Origin: Ichthyophis bannanicus
Taxonomy: Eukaryota; Chordata; Amphibia; Gymnophiona; Ichthyophiidae
NCBI GenBank assembly: GCA_033557465.1
Contig: CM066034.1
Coordinates: 986,707,637-986,771,636, forward strand
Length of the DNA stretch: 64,000 nt
Direction: 5' to 3'
In this document: piece by piece, positions 55,109-64,000 of the stretch
How positions within the stretch are numbered: the first letter of the stretch is position 1
Layout of the letters: each line of letters starts with the position of its first letter
Program-made: the position numbers and the translations under genes
Notes under the pieces: generated by a model
Told to the model about the DNA's origin: nothing
The model's database searches: none
Seen by the model: only the letters and a program-made list of their open reading frames with translations

Positions 55109-56150
55109 CAGCACTGCCTGCTGAATGCCTGTCATGACATTGAAGTTATTGTTGACAAGATATTCAGATATTTTCACAGTGAGAACTGAAGAACTTAAAG
55201 AGATGTGTGACTTTGTTGAGAGTGAGTATCAAAAGCTCCTCAGATACAGTAACACTAGGTAGCTGGATTTACTACCAGCCATAGAGAGGTTCATTAAAAT
55301 GTTCCAACCAGTGAAATCATATTTTCTGAGCCAGGAAAAATACCCAGTTATCATCAAAAACGTTTTTGAGAATGAATCAACAGACGTTTGGCTGTAGTTT
55401 CCGCACAGGCAGTGATTTTCCAAAATGCAACTTTAAATGTTGAGTCTCAAAAAGTCTCAATGATAGAGGTGGCTGGAGTAATCAGTGATCTTAGAAACAA
55501 GTTAGTAACTAGGAAGAATGAAGTGTTTGCCTCTGACAATCAGAAAGAAGATAAAAGATCTTGAAGAAGAGGGCAGCATTGATGAAGCAGATTTCAAGCA
55601 ATCTGTGTCATCTTTCTACACACTTGCATTGATTACTTGGATCAGTGGACCACTCACTTCCAGGAGATTGGGAAACAAAAGTGGATTCTCCTTCAAAAAC
55701 AACCGGAGTGGTGTGAGCCAGAGTCGCCGTTAGAATATGTTTTGTCTAAAGACCCAGCCTAGAGTCAGTAATAAATGATAGTGAACCGTTTGATGAGTTC
55801 TCTTTTCTTAAATCATTTGTTTCTGAAGAAAAAGTTCAAGAACTACACCACGGGTGACAAAAAATGGAAGGAGGTGTTTGGACACCTCAAAAATAATGAG
55901 GTACCATATAAAAATGTATGCAAACTGGTTGATTTTTTGTTTATGTTTGACAATTTCCAGTGCTCCAACTGAAAGGTGCTTTTCAATTATGAACAAAGTG
56001 TGGTCTACAGAAAAAAAAACAACTGCATGTAGAGATTCTCAAATTTCTAATGATCGTAAAGTATAATTTTGAGTTTAGTTGCCCAGAATGTTTTAATTAT
56101 GTTAGTGGAAATGTTATTTTGAAGAAAATTCATTCTGTAGCGAAGTACAA

Positions 56151-56418
56151 GTAGGCCTGATTGGCACATTTGTAAGTAAAGTTATAAACTTAACGAACTG
56201 AATAAAATTTTGGGTTAAAATTAAAATTGTAATTAAACATATTTTTTATTTTCCTTAACTTGGCTTGATTGAGTGTCCCATATTTGAACTTAGAAAAGGT
56301 GGTCAGGTTAGAATAAGACAAAACCCCTCACAATGAATAAGAACAATAGGTATAAAAGCAAAACAAAGCATTGTAAAGTCTTCCTGTTTAAAGGCTGAAT
56401 AAAGAAGCATGCACCACT
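56151..56418. other. No recognised gene
   Basis: AT-rich spacer between the hAT pseudogene and LTR-like element B. Confidence 0.4.
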
Positions 56419-56422
56419 CCTT

Positions 56423-57987
56423 TGTCCCCTTTAGGGAAACAAAGGCAGACATACAATTAAAAGAAACAGAGCATTCCAAACAAAATCAGAATGATTTCAC
56501 AGACCTTAGTCATGCATTGTTTACTTTTTTGCATTTTCTTGTGCTCTTTGTGCACTGAATTTACAGTGTCCAATGGGGGACCAGCACACAGAAAGAGGAG
56601 ATTAAACTCTTCTCTAAGACCTGTGTGTTGTCATGATGCGGGCACTAATAGAGCTGATTTTATGAAAAGAAATCCTGATTTAGAGGAACTAGAGGTGCAA
56701 TTACCTCCTGGCACACATAGAGGGAGCGGGAGCAGACATACTGATCCTAGTGAATCTAATCACAGTAATGACCTGCAGCTGACAGAGAACCAGGAAGTCA
56801 GTAACAAAGGTTCTCTTTATAAACCAGAGCAGAACGCTCTTGGAGGGCAGCAGGAGGAGAAGGAGAGGCAAAGGGAGGAGGAGGAGGAGAAGAAAAGGCA
56901 GGAGGAGAAGGAGAGGCAAAAGCAGGAGCAGAACCGAAAGGCACAGCAATGGAGATGGCAGCAGTTACAAAGAAAGCCATGGACAAATAAGCAGTGGGAA
57001 CAACAGCAGGAGCTGAGAAAGGAAGGAACTGGAACCGGAGCTGAACTAGAAGCTGAACCAACAGTAAAGCCTAGAAGCTATCAGAGGTACAAACCTGTTG
57101 GCTGTGAAAGAGGCCAAGCTGGAAGTTGGAACAGAAACAGACCACACGAGGTGGGAAGCCATAGAATCCAAACTAAGCCTATTGGGCAAGGAGAGTTTGG
57201 TAGAAGGTGCTCCAAGGTAAGAGGCGGTGCCACGCCTAGTTCTTTTACTCTGCCTGTTTATGATACAAGGAGAAGGAAGCTAAGAACCAGAGGGGAAGGT
57301 TCTATAAGGAGTTTATCTCCAGAAAAGCACTGCTCAGTTTTACCCAGTCAGAAGGAAAAACAGTTGTATAAACAACAGAGGTTTTTACTCCATGAGCCAA
57401 GGTTTGAAACAGTAAGGTTTAACCCTAAGCACTGCACTGCTGGAAGCCATCCGCAAAGAAAGCTTCTCTCTAAAAACAACCTGAATAAAGATTGGTATTC
57501 TAATTTACCACCAGCCATAAGAGTTCCTGCTTACCTAAAGCAAAACTCCCATGCTGAAGATGGTCAGGCTAACATAGACAGGGATAGTGAAACCCCTTTG
57601 ACCCAAAATGAGGAAGAGGATATGATGGAGGTAGATTTCCCCCATGCTATTCCCTCATCTTTGCCGGAGGACATGGAGTGCGATTGGTGCACGGCCTACG
57701 CTCCCAAGTGTGCCTGCTGTAACGAAGAATGAATGTAAATATACTTTTGGTTGTTTATTGTGAAGAATATTACCTTTAAGAAAAACCTGCTATAAACTGT
57801 GAAGTAACAATTCTCAAGCCAGAGAGCCTTGGCACCTTTTGAAACAAAGGACTATTTTGTTAAGCAACGTATCTCTAATTTGAACCCATGCATTATAACG
57901 GGGAATAAAGCCTTTTATTACCCTTCACTCAGGTCTTATTGTTCTTTATAGCGCTACATAGTGGCGCGCAATCTTTGTGTCACGACA
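56423..57987 (+). mobile_element. LTR-like element B (TG...CA, 4-bp TSD), with long intact ORF
   Basis: Starts TGTCCCCTTTAGGGAAACA (a small CCCT/AGGG hairpin), ends TGTCACGACA, and is flanked by CCTT (56419-56422 and 57988-57991). The ORF fills 56491-57732. Downstream come TATAAA (57791-57796), the 13-mer CTGTGAAGTAACA (57797-57809) shared with copy D, and GGGGAATAAAGCC (polyadenylation signal at about 57903), leaving an 84-bp U5-like tail. The layout is ORF, TATA, AATAAA, short tail, as expected of a U3-R-U5 LTR. No internal retroviral genes adjoin. Confidence 0.75.
56491..57735 (+). CDS. LTR-encoded protein of unknown function, 413 aa (copy B)
   Basis: Intact from ATG 56491, 68 bases inside the element. 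The N-terminus is hydrophobic (VMHCLLFCIFLCSLC) and could be a signal or anchor segment; copy D lacks it. Residues about 120-175 are extremely charged (EEKERQREEEEEKKRQ, then W/Q-rich WRWQQLQRKPW), likely helical or coiled-coil. A basic middle follows (residues about 190-330). A KLLSKNNL segment has a counterpart in copy D. The C-terminus is acidic and Cys-containing: EEDMMEVDFPHAIPS, then EDMECDWCTAYAPKCACC. No known domain recognised. By position it parallels U3-overlapping accessory genes of complex retroviruses such as MMTV or foamy viruses, without recognisable sequence similarity. Confidence 0.65.
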
Positions 57988-57991
57988 CCTT

Positions 57992-58333
57992 GTGGCAGTG
58001 TACTTAACAAAAATAAAGATGGCAAGTTATGTACTCTATAGATTAAAGAGACTACTTAAATTGCAAAAGGAGAGGGAGAGAAGGTCAGCATTGTTCAGAG
58101 TACTGAGCCATAGTGGGCTCTTTACTAGATTTGTCTTATATTGCATCCAAGACCCAAGCCAATTCTGACCTAGCTTTGATTCCACTTTCTGCTCTAACTC
58201 ATGACGGTGAGACACAAGTGTAGAACACTGATGAGATGCCCATGTGTCATGTATCTGCTGTAAACATCATTAAATGGATACCATAAAAAGAATAATGAGG
58301 GGGCATATTTAGCAGCAGTGCCTAGGCTGCTGC
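57992..58333. other. No recognised gene
   Basis: Spacer of about 340 bp between elements B and C. No repeat or coding signal recognised. Confidence 0.4.
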
Positions 58334-58337
58334 CACT

Positions 58338-59857
58338 TGTAAACAGGGGCGCTGGGCGTGAATGTCCACAGTCTTGGCAAAGGCAAAATACTATTATGAC
58401 TTGCAAAGGATTGTGGGGGATGTAGTCCATTCATACCAGAATCAGCCGTTCACAAAATAATGAGTTGTGTTGCTCGAGTGTAAGCAAAGAAAAAATATAT
58501 TTTATTCATGGGGTTAATTCTCCCACACAGATTTACTTGGTAACACAAAAGGACACTTGCTTCAGTATTGTATTCAGGAAAAACAAATCATGATATAAGG
58601 CAACTGAACTTCTTAAGTAATCAAACAATAAAGACCTTGATGGGAAACAGAAAAGGTCTTTTTGAGGGCTCCTGCTAGTAACTTTTAGCAGTGCTCCAAA
58701 AGCAAAAACAAAACCCAAAAGTAACAAAAACTGTTCTTTTGCAAGGATAACTTTCTTCTATTTACACACACAAACAGTAGTTTCCTTTCAGAGCTCACGT
58801 GCAATTGTGCATGGCTCAATTACCAATAATTAGCCAGCTGCAAACCCCTTTGCTGGTTCACTTTCTCTATGTGGCTCAAATCCTACCCTAAAGCTTTCTT
58901 GCAGACTTTTCTGGGCAGATAAAAGAACAAGTTATAGTTCCTTTTGATGGTTGTTGTATTTGTGAAAGTATTTTAAAGCAAAAGCCTAGACAGAGAGCAG
59001 TCCATGTATTCTAACTGATCATTTGAAATATCTCCTTCTTCAAATATCATAGAATCAATATCATGGTCTGGCTCAGAGGAATTCCTTAATGGATCACTCT
59101 CAGGATAATATTTGTTTCCCTGCTGTCTTCCAAGTGAAGAGCTAGGGCATAGATCAGTGTTCATACCTGAGCTTCCTTTGCTGTTAGGTTTCCTCTCCAG
59201 ATATCCTGGCCAGTAAGTAGTCCAGCTTTTATGTCCAGCCTTCCAATCAAGATCCCTGGACACTGGGTCTCTCTTCACATACCTTTTTGCACTGGTCTTA
59301 GGGCCCTTTCCAAATGCAGCCGGCTCCTTCAAAGGTGCCGTCTGGGAATTCCTGGCTCTGTAACCCCACTCCTCTGGCTTCCTCCAGTCCAATGGAGTAT
59401 GCTTGCCTCTGGAATGACTCCCAACACACGTACTGCTGTGGGCTCCTTCTTTAGACCTCCAAGATGTCTTTCTCTTCTTCCTTCCACGTTACTGTTGCTT
59501 CTCTCTGTCCTTGAGCTCTGAGTTCCTGTTCCTCTTCTCTATCTGTGTAGAATATGTTCTACTTTTAACTTGTTTAGAGGGATACTCCACCCTAGCACAG
59601 CTCAGCTGTGCTGAATCAAGCCCTGCCCTTGGAGATGAGTGATTGGGGATTACCTCATAGCTCTCCTGATTGAACACACGTTTCCCCACTTCAGCTCCTC
59701 TAGAGGCTGTTTGAAACCTGTTGCATTCTGGGACTGGTAGTCTTTTATGAAAACATTCTGTTTTAGTATTTCTACCAGCAAAGACAGGTTGCTTGTTCAG
59801 AGCCAATTCACCTCTATTATAGCTCCCTCCTGAACTATGATAAGCTTCCTTATCACA
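58338..59857 (-). mobile_element. LTR-like element C (TG...CA, 4-bp TSD), ORF with one stop
   Basis: On the minus strand it begins TGTGATAAGGAAGCTTATCA, identical to copy A over 20 bases, and ends GCGCCCCTGTTTACA. Flanked by CACT (58334-58337 and 59858-59861). AATAAA (minus) at 58506-58501, leaving a 163-bp tail. 1520 bp. It lies 350 bp from copy B in opposite orientation, with unrelated flanks and its own target duplication, so it is a separate insertion. Confidence 0.75.
58973..59857 (-). pseudogene. LTR-encoded protein of unknown function, one in-frame stop (copy C)
   Basis: A single frame runs from the first base of the element to 58973, broken only by one TAA at about 59491-59489. Because the frame is open through the 5' edge, translation in a full provirus could begin upstream of the LTR. 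The N-terminal part is mixed and basic (RNSELKDREKQQ precedes the stop). The second half has DWRKPEEWGYRARNSQ, then PESDPLRNSSEPDHD, then an acidic end with DSMIFEEGD and EYMDCSLSR, the family C-terminus with one of its cysteines missing. Confidence 0.6.
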
Positions 59858-59861
59858 CACT

Positions 59862-60021
59862 TTAATTAAGACTGGATATTCAGCAGTGAAACAAATTTGG
59901 TTTCCATCATTGAATTTCCAGGCTGCCCAGGCACTGCAGAGGTTATCCAGTTAGTAGTGATATTTAGCTGCTAATCAGATAGCGCCAACTGGTTAAAGTT
60001 AGGACAGCCATTCACCTGTCA
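59862..60021. other. Short spacer, possible small repeat
   Basis: Contains GGATATTCAGCAGTG and TTTAGCTGCTAATCAGATAG, compositionally like 36010-36060. Nothing firm. Confidence 0.3.
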
Positions 60022-60887
60022 TAAGGAATCATAAGGAAAGGAATGGAGAATAAAACAGATATTATAATGCCTCTGTATCGTTCCATAGTGCAAAGACATC
60101 TTGAATATTGTGTGCAATTCTGGTCGCCGTATCTTAAAGAGAATATAATGTTATTAGAAAAGGTCCAGAGAAGAGCCACCAAAATGGCAAAGGGGATGGA
60201 AGGATATCCCTATGAAGAGAGACTAAAAAAGGATTAGGGCTCTTCAACCTCGAAAAGAGATGGCTGAGGGGAGATATGATAGAGGTCTATAAATTAATGA
60301 ATAGAGTGGAACAGGTAAATGTAGATCGATTGTTTATGCCATCAAAAAGGTAGAAAGACTAGGGGACACACAATGAAGCTACAATGTGTAACCTATTTAA
60401 GACTAATAAAAGGGTTCCAAGCAATGTTCCCTCTAATTTTCTGTAGGCTGTGTGCGCATAAAATATCAGCTGTGCAGCTTTTGAAGGAAGGTTAAATTTT
60501 TGTGCGCCACATAACGACACTCGGAGTTATATACTTTAAAAATTTGACTACACGTCAGAATACAGTATGTATACCACATTGATTGCACTAGAAAATATTG
60601 TAGAACTTGTGAAAACCATAAATACACAACAACTTTTAAATTTTAAGATGTCTGTGTTGTTTTCTATCAGAACCGTAATTTTTGTGCGCTCTGTTGTAAA
60701 GTATGTGTGCTTGCTCGGCAAGGTGTGTGCGCGCGCACACGCGCTCAGCTTAGAGGGAACAGTGGTTCCAAGGGTGATCCGGGAAACTCCAGACCAGTGA
60801 GCCTGACGTCAGTACCGGGAAAAATGGTAGAAACCATCATAATGACCAAATTTCTCAGCATGTAGATAGTCATGGCCTAATGGGAGC
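60022..60887 (+). mobile_element. Rearranged CR1 pieces with a hAT MITE between
   Basis: 60022-60413 corresponds to the C-terminal part of CR1 ORF2 (43320-43690 in the reference copy). 60773-60887 corresponds to an earlier segment (42527-42650), so the order is reversed relative to a normal element. The direct junction is AATAAAAGGGTTCCAAG, where the hAT MITE (60422-60764) then inserted. Confidence 0.8.
60422..60764. mobile_element. hAT MITE (copy 2)
   Basis: The tips CAATGTTCCCTCTAA and (inverted) CACTGTTCCCTCTAAG are flanked by a perfect 8-bp duplication GTTCCAAG (60414-60421 and 60765-60772). Same family as 21002-21370. Confidence 0.93.
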
Positions 60888-61423
60888 AAAAACGCGAAGT
60901 AAAGACCTTTTCAAGTACATTCGTAGCAAAAAACCTGTGAGAGTCAGTTGGTCCATTAGATGATAAAGGGGTTAAAGGAGCACTAAGAGGCGACAAGGCG
61001 ATAGCAGAGAGACTGAATGAATTCTTTGCTTCAGTCTTTACTGAGGAAGATGTAGGGATGTTACCCATGACTGAAGTGGTATTTAAAGGTGCAGAAGAAT
61101 TGAAGGAAATATCAATACATCAGGAAGATGTATTACAACTATTAGATAAATTGAAGAGTAGCAAATCACCTGGGCCGGATGGTATACATCCAAGGGTGTT
61201 GAAAGAACTGAAATATGAGATAGCAGACCTGCTATTAGTAATCTGTGAACTATCATTAAAATCATCTCTAATACCTGAAGATTGGAGGATCGCCAATGTA
61301 ACATGTTTTTAAAAAGGGTTCCAGGGGTGATCCAGGAAACTACAGACCGGTGAGCCTGACATCAGTACCGGGAAAAATGGTAGAAACCATCATAAAGAAT
61401 ACAATTACTCAGCATGTAGATAG

Positions 61424-62828
61424 TGTCGCACCGCCGCCCTAGTGGCCAAGGGTGGTTAAGGCAGGTCGGGTGGACATGAGTTCTTTTTCTATTTTGAGTT
61501 TGGTCCTTGTATGCGGGGTCTGGGTATTTGTTCCCAGGACCTACCGTGTACCAAAACTTCAAGTGAACACAAAGTCCGAGGGTAGGGAAAGAAAGGCTTT
61601 TTATTTCCCCTAATGTACAATGGTTCAAATAGTGGAGTCTACATCAACATAAAGAAAACCTTGCTTCAGGTAGAAAAGAAAACATATTCAGATATTGTTT
61701 TGTCTACTGTTACTTCACAGGACCTTATACAAATAAAACACACAGGCTTTGCTACTGAGCCCTGCTTTACACCTCAGGCAGAGACTCTAGGCTTCCTGCC
61801 TGACAGTAGCTGCAATCCATGGCTATCTCAGGAGGGTCCTCATTGAATTCCACCTGCATAGGCTGTGGGTCTGATAACTGTGACTCTGTGTCAGTATATT
61901 CTTGTGGAATACGTTGAGGCTTCTCATATACCGCTTGCACTAGCCTCCAGTGTTCTGGGCCTAGGTCTGGGCTTTGGTCATGTGAATGCTTGCTATGGAA
62001 GTATCTTCCTTTGTCTTGGTGCCTTGTATTAAACAGTCTTTCTTTTGATAAAAGCTTGTGTCTTGTCTTACAGACAGCTTGGTAAGGAGTGCACACCTCT
62101 GTTCCTTGTGCTCCCTGTGTCAGCAAGTTATAACGCTTATTAGAATAAAAAGGTGGTTTACCTTGTTCTCTGGGCCTATCCCAGTTAGCTGAGTCTTGAG
62201 ACCTAGTCCTGCTGCAGTTCAGCCTTACTCGAGTAGTAGGCTTCCCACTGTTCAGCTGGCCTTCAGGTGGAGTCACCACTCTTTCATACCCACACCTTTT
62301 GCTCCTTGAATGAAGAGTGTTACCCTTTATGGCAATGACTTCATCATCTCTCTGGTAACTTCCACAGTGTCCTGCATCTGCTGGTACCGGTTCCTCATAT
62401 AAAACTCTGACCTTTGTTTCTCTCCTGGTACCTTTCTTTCCAGTGTCTCTTTGCCAAGAACTCCTGGTATTCGGCTGCACCGGACTCACTGTGTCTTCTT
62501 GCCAGGAACTCCTTCCTCTCTGGTCTCTTTGCCAAGACTCCTTTTCTTCTTCGGCTTCTGCCTCCGCCTCCGCCTCTGCCTCTGCTGCTCTTGCTTGTCC
62601 TACTTCCTCCTTTTCAACTTCCCAGCCTTTCCTAAGAGGAACTCCCCCTTTCCTGGATTGGCTGTTGGGCGGCATTACATCACCAGCTCTGGGGTGCGGT
62701 TCTCTAGGCCCTGGAAGGTCTCTCTTGCTCCCCCTATCTGGCTCCTTGTAATGTCGCATCTGGTGTTGGAATCTTTTTTCTGGATTTAAAACCTTTTTTT
62801 CTGTTTGCATAGGCTCTGCAGTACCACA
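61424..62828 (-). mobile_element. LTR-like element D (TG...CA, 4-bp TSD), intact ORF, inserted in CR1
   Basis: On the minus strand it begins TGTGGTACTGCAG and ends GGCGGTGCGACA. Flanked by ATAG at 61420-61423 and 62829-62832. Removing the element and one ATAG restores the CR1 sequence GTAGATAGTCATG exactly as in the uninterrupted copy at 42627-42640, which proves the boundaries. ORF 62810-61767, then the 13-mer CTGTGAAGTAACA (61720-61708) and AATAAA (61605-61600), leaving a 176-bp tail. 1405 bp. Confidence 0.82.
61767..62810 (-). CDS. LTR-encoded protein of unknown function, 347 aa (copy D)
   Basis: Intact from ATG at 62810, only 18 bases inside the element. N-terminal 60 residues are basic and proline-rich. 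Residues about 75-95 are an Ala/Glu alternation (AAEAEAEAEAEAEEEKE). Then come three SWQ(R/E)D-type repeats (ESWQRDQRG, RSSWQEDTV, SSWQRDTGK). A middle region contains HCGSYQRDDEV and a KLLSKERL segment like copy B. The acidic C-terminus reads PMQVEFNEDPPEIAMDCSYC. No signal peptide, no known domain. Strongly charged, no membrane span. It could be a nuclear regulator or a structural accessory protein; neither can be decided from sequence. Confidence 0.68.
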   Translation of the reverse strand: MQTEKKVLNPEKRFQHQMRHYKEPDRGSKRDLPGPREPHPRAGDVMPPNSQSRKGGVPLRKGWEVEKEEVGQARAAEAEAEAEAEAEEEKESWQRDQRGRSSWQEDTVSPVQPNTRSSWQRDTGKKGTRRETKVRVLYEEPVPADAGHCGSYQRDDEVIAIKGNTLHSRSKRCGYERVVTPPEGQLNSGKPTTRVRLNCSRTRSQDSANWDRPREQGKPPFYSNKRYNLLTQGAQGTEVCTPYQAVCKTRHKLLSKERLFNTRHQDKGRYFHSKHSHDQSPDLGPEHWRLVQAVYEKPQRIPQEYTDTESQLSDPQPMQVEFNEDPPEIAMDCSYCQAGSLESLPEV

Positions 62829-64000
62829 ATAGTCATGACCTAATGGGAGACAGTCAACATGGCTTTAGACAAGGAAGATCGTGTCTTACTAATCTGTTAT
62901 GTTTTTTGAAGATGTGAATAAACAAGTAGACAAAGGTGAGTCGGTTGATTATAGTGTATCTGGACTTTCAGAAAGCCTTTGACAAGGTCCCTCATCAGAG
63001 ACTTTTGGCAAAACTAAAAAGTCATGGGATAGGAGGCAGTGTACTATTGTGTATCAGGAACTGGTTAAAAGATACAAAGCAGAGGGTAGGGCTAAATGGC
63101 CAATCTTCCCAATGGAAAAAGGTGAATAGTGGAGTAACCCAGGGATCTGTGCTGGGTCCGCTGCTTTTTGACATATTCATAAATGACCTGGAAAAGGGAA
63201 TAACGAGTGAGGTTATCAAATTTGCTGATGACACAAAACTATTTAAAGATGTTAAAACCCAAGAGGATTGTGGAAAATTGCAAGAGAACCTTGATAAATT
63301 GGAAGACTGGGCATCCAAATGGCAGATGAAATTTAACGTGGACAAGTGCAAAGTTATGCACCTAGGAAAGAACAACCCAAACTATGGTTACACGATGCAA
63401 GGTTCCACATTGGGAACCACCACCCAGGAAAACGATATAGGCATCATCATGGATAAGATGTTAAAACCCTCCGCCCAGTGTGCAGCGGCAGCCAAGAGAG
63501 CAAATAGAATGCTAGGTATCATAAGGAAAGGAATGGAAAATAAAACAAAGGATATTATAATACCTCTGTATCGTTCCCTGGTGCGTCCGCACCTTGAATA
63601 TTGTGTGCAATTCTGGTCACCGTATCTTAAAAAGGATAAAGTGTTATTAGAAAATTTACAGAGAAGAGCCACCAAAATGGTAAAGGGGATGGAAGGTACT
63701 CCTTTGAGGACAGGCTACAAAGGTTAGGGCTCTTCAACCTGGAAAAGAGATGACTGAGGGGAGATATGATAGAGGTCTATAAATTAATGAATGGAGTGGA
63801 ACGGTTAAACGTAGATCGATTGTTTACATTATCAGAATATAGAAAAACATGGGGACATGCAATGAAGCTACAGGGTAAACTATTTAAGACAAATAAGAGA
63901 AAATATTTTTTCACTCAACGTGTAGTCAAACTCTGGAATTTGTTACCGGAGGACGTAATAAAGGTTGTTAGTGTAACTGGGTTTAAAAAAGATTTGGACA

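Larger units (their letters stand above)
54085..56150 (+). pseudogene. hAT superfamily transposase pseudogene, with two nested insertions
   Basis: The plus-strand segments follow the order of long hAT-like transposase proteins found in vertebrate genomes. RQIFNSFFIGQIIEALK comes first, then ILSKCILDTFESNG and LCADNINCNFGGAAGRGGNN (the catalytic-domain D..N region), KYLGINLNGANCATHIAHN, VIVDKIFRYFHS, LKEMCDFVESEYQKLLRY and LLPAIERFIKMF. The C-terminal dimerisation part reads KWKEVFGHLKNNEVPYKN and CFSIMNKVWSTEKKT (hAT-C). Frameshifts and stops throughout. A SINE and a CR1 tail interrupt it. It could alternatively be a retired copy of a domesticated hAT gene; no introns can be judged. Confidence 0.78.
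60888..64000 (+). mobile_element. CR1 LINE, 5' truncated, split by LTR-like element D, runs off right edge
   Basis: From the linker (AAAACGCGAAGTAAAGACC) the sequence is collinear with 42100-43990 of the reference copy. It is interrupted cleanly at 61423/62833 by element D and continues to the window end in the C-terminal region. RT pieces: 61058-61312 (SPGPDGIHPRVLKELKYEI), and 62936-63727 with VYLDFQKAFDKVPHQ, NSGVTQGSVLGPLLF and EVIKFADDTKLF. Frameshifts near 61310, 62940 and 63700. Confidence 0.92.

Noticed and set aside
56818..57060. A coiled-coil host gene at the Glu/Lys/Arg-rich stretch
   Set aside because: It lies wholly inside the TG...CA element with a 4-bp duplication, and three related copies exist, so it belongs to the mobile element.

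Overview
The window looks like repeat-dense intergenic DNA from a vertebrate, most likely an amphibian. A caecilian fits best, because CR1, L2, L1, RTE/BovB-like, DIRS, hAT, piggyBac, Tigger-like and Harbinger-like elements occur together, but the species is an inference. No intact host protein-coding gene was recognised. The one clear host-like signal is a CpG island at about 31.1-31.8 kb with a GC box, an ETS-like site and a TCTCGCGAGA element, probably a TATA-less promoter whose direction is unresolved.

Layout: 1-2.3 kb CR1 (minus); 4.65-7.36 kb a short DIRS tyrosine-recombinase retroelement (minus) beside an L1 ORF2 relic; 8.24-9.72 kb LTR-like element A; 10.65-18.1 kb a second DIRS (minus), shredded by a SINE, a hammerhead-bearing repeat, a Tigger-like element and a piggyBac MITE; 18.1-19.7 kb an L1-derived element with ORF1 only; 19.7-27.3 kb an L2 split by a nearly complete third DIRS, itself hit by a hAT MITE and a CR1 tail; 28.2-29.5 kb an L2 split by a SINE; 30.0-30.3 kb an inverted repeat made of a transposase fragment; 31-32 kb the CpG island; 32-37 kb short repeats and MITEs; 37.7-40.8 kb RTE (minus); 41.2-44.0 kb CR1 (plus); 46.5-49.9 kb a second RTE (plus) hit by an L2 tail and a second ORF1-only L1; 49.9-54.0 kb a near-full-length CR1 of another family (minus); 54.1-56.1 kb a hAT transposase pseudogene; 56.4-62.8 kb three more copies of the LTR-like element (B, C, D); 60.0-64.0 kb rearranged CR1 running off the end.

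The most interesting item is the element present as A, B, C and D. Each copy is about 1.4-1.6 kb, begins TG, ends CA and is flanked by its own 4-bp direct repeat (AATA, CCTT, CACT, ATAG). Each carries a reading frame or remnant starting at or near the 5' edge, rich in charged residues and ending in a short acidic block with M-D/E-C. Copy D sits in a CR1 whose empty-site sequence is known from other copies in the window. The best reading is solo LTRs of a retrovirus-like element whose U3 encodes an accessory protein. The family and function are unknown.

Two further system-level observations stand out. One tRNA-derived SINE head and core is joined to three different LINE tails, two of which have matching LINEs in this window. 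Two independent L1 insertions carry only ORF1 and a 3' tail, as in a HAL1-type non-autonomous lineage.
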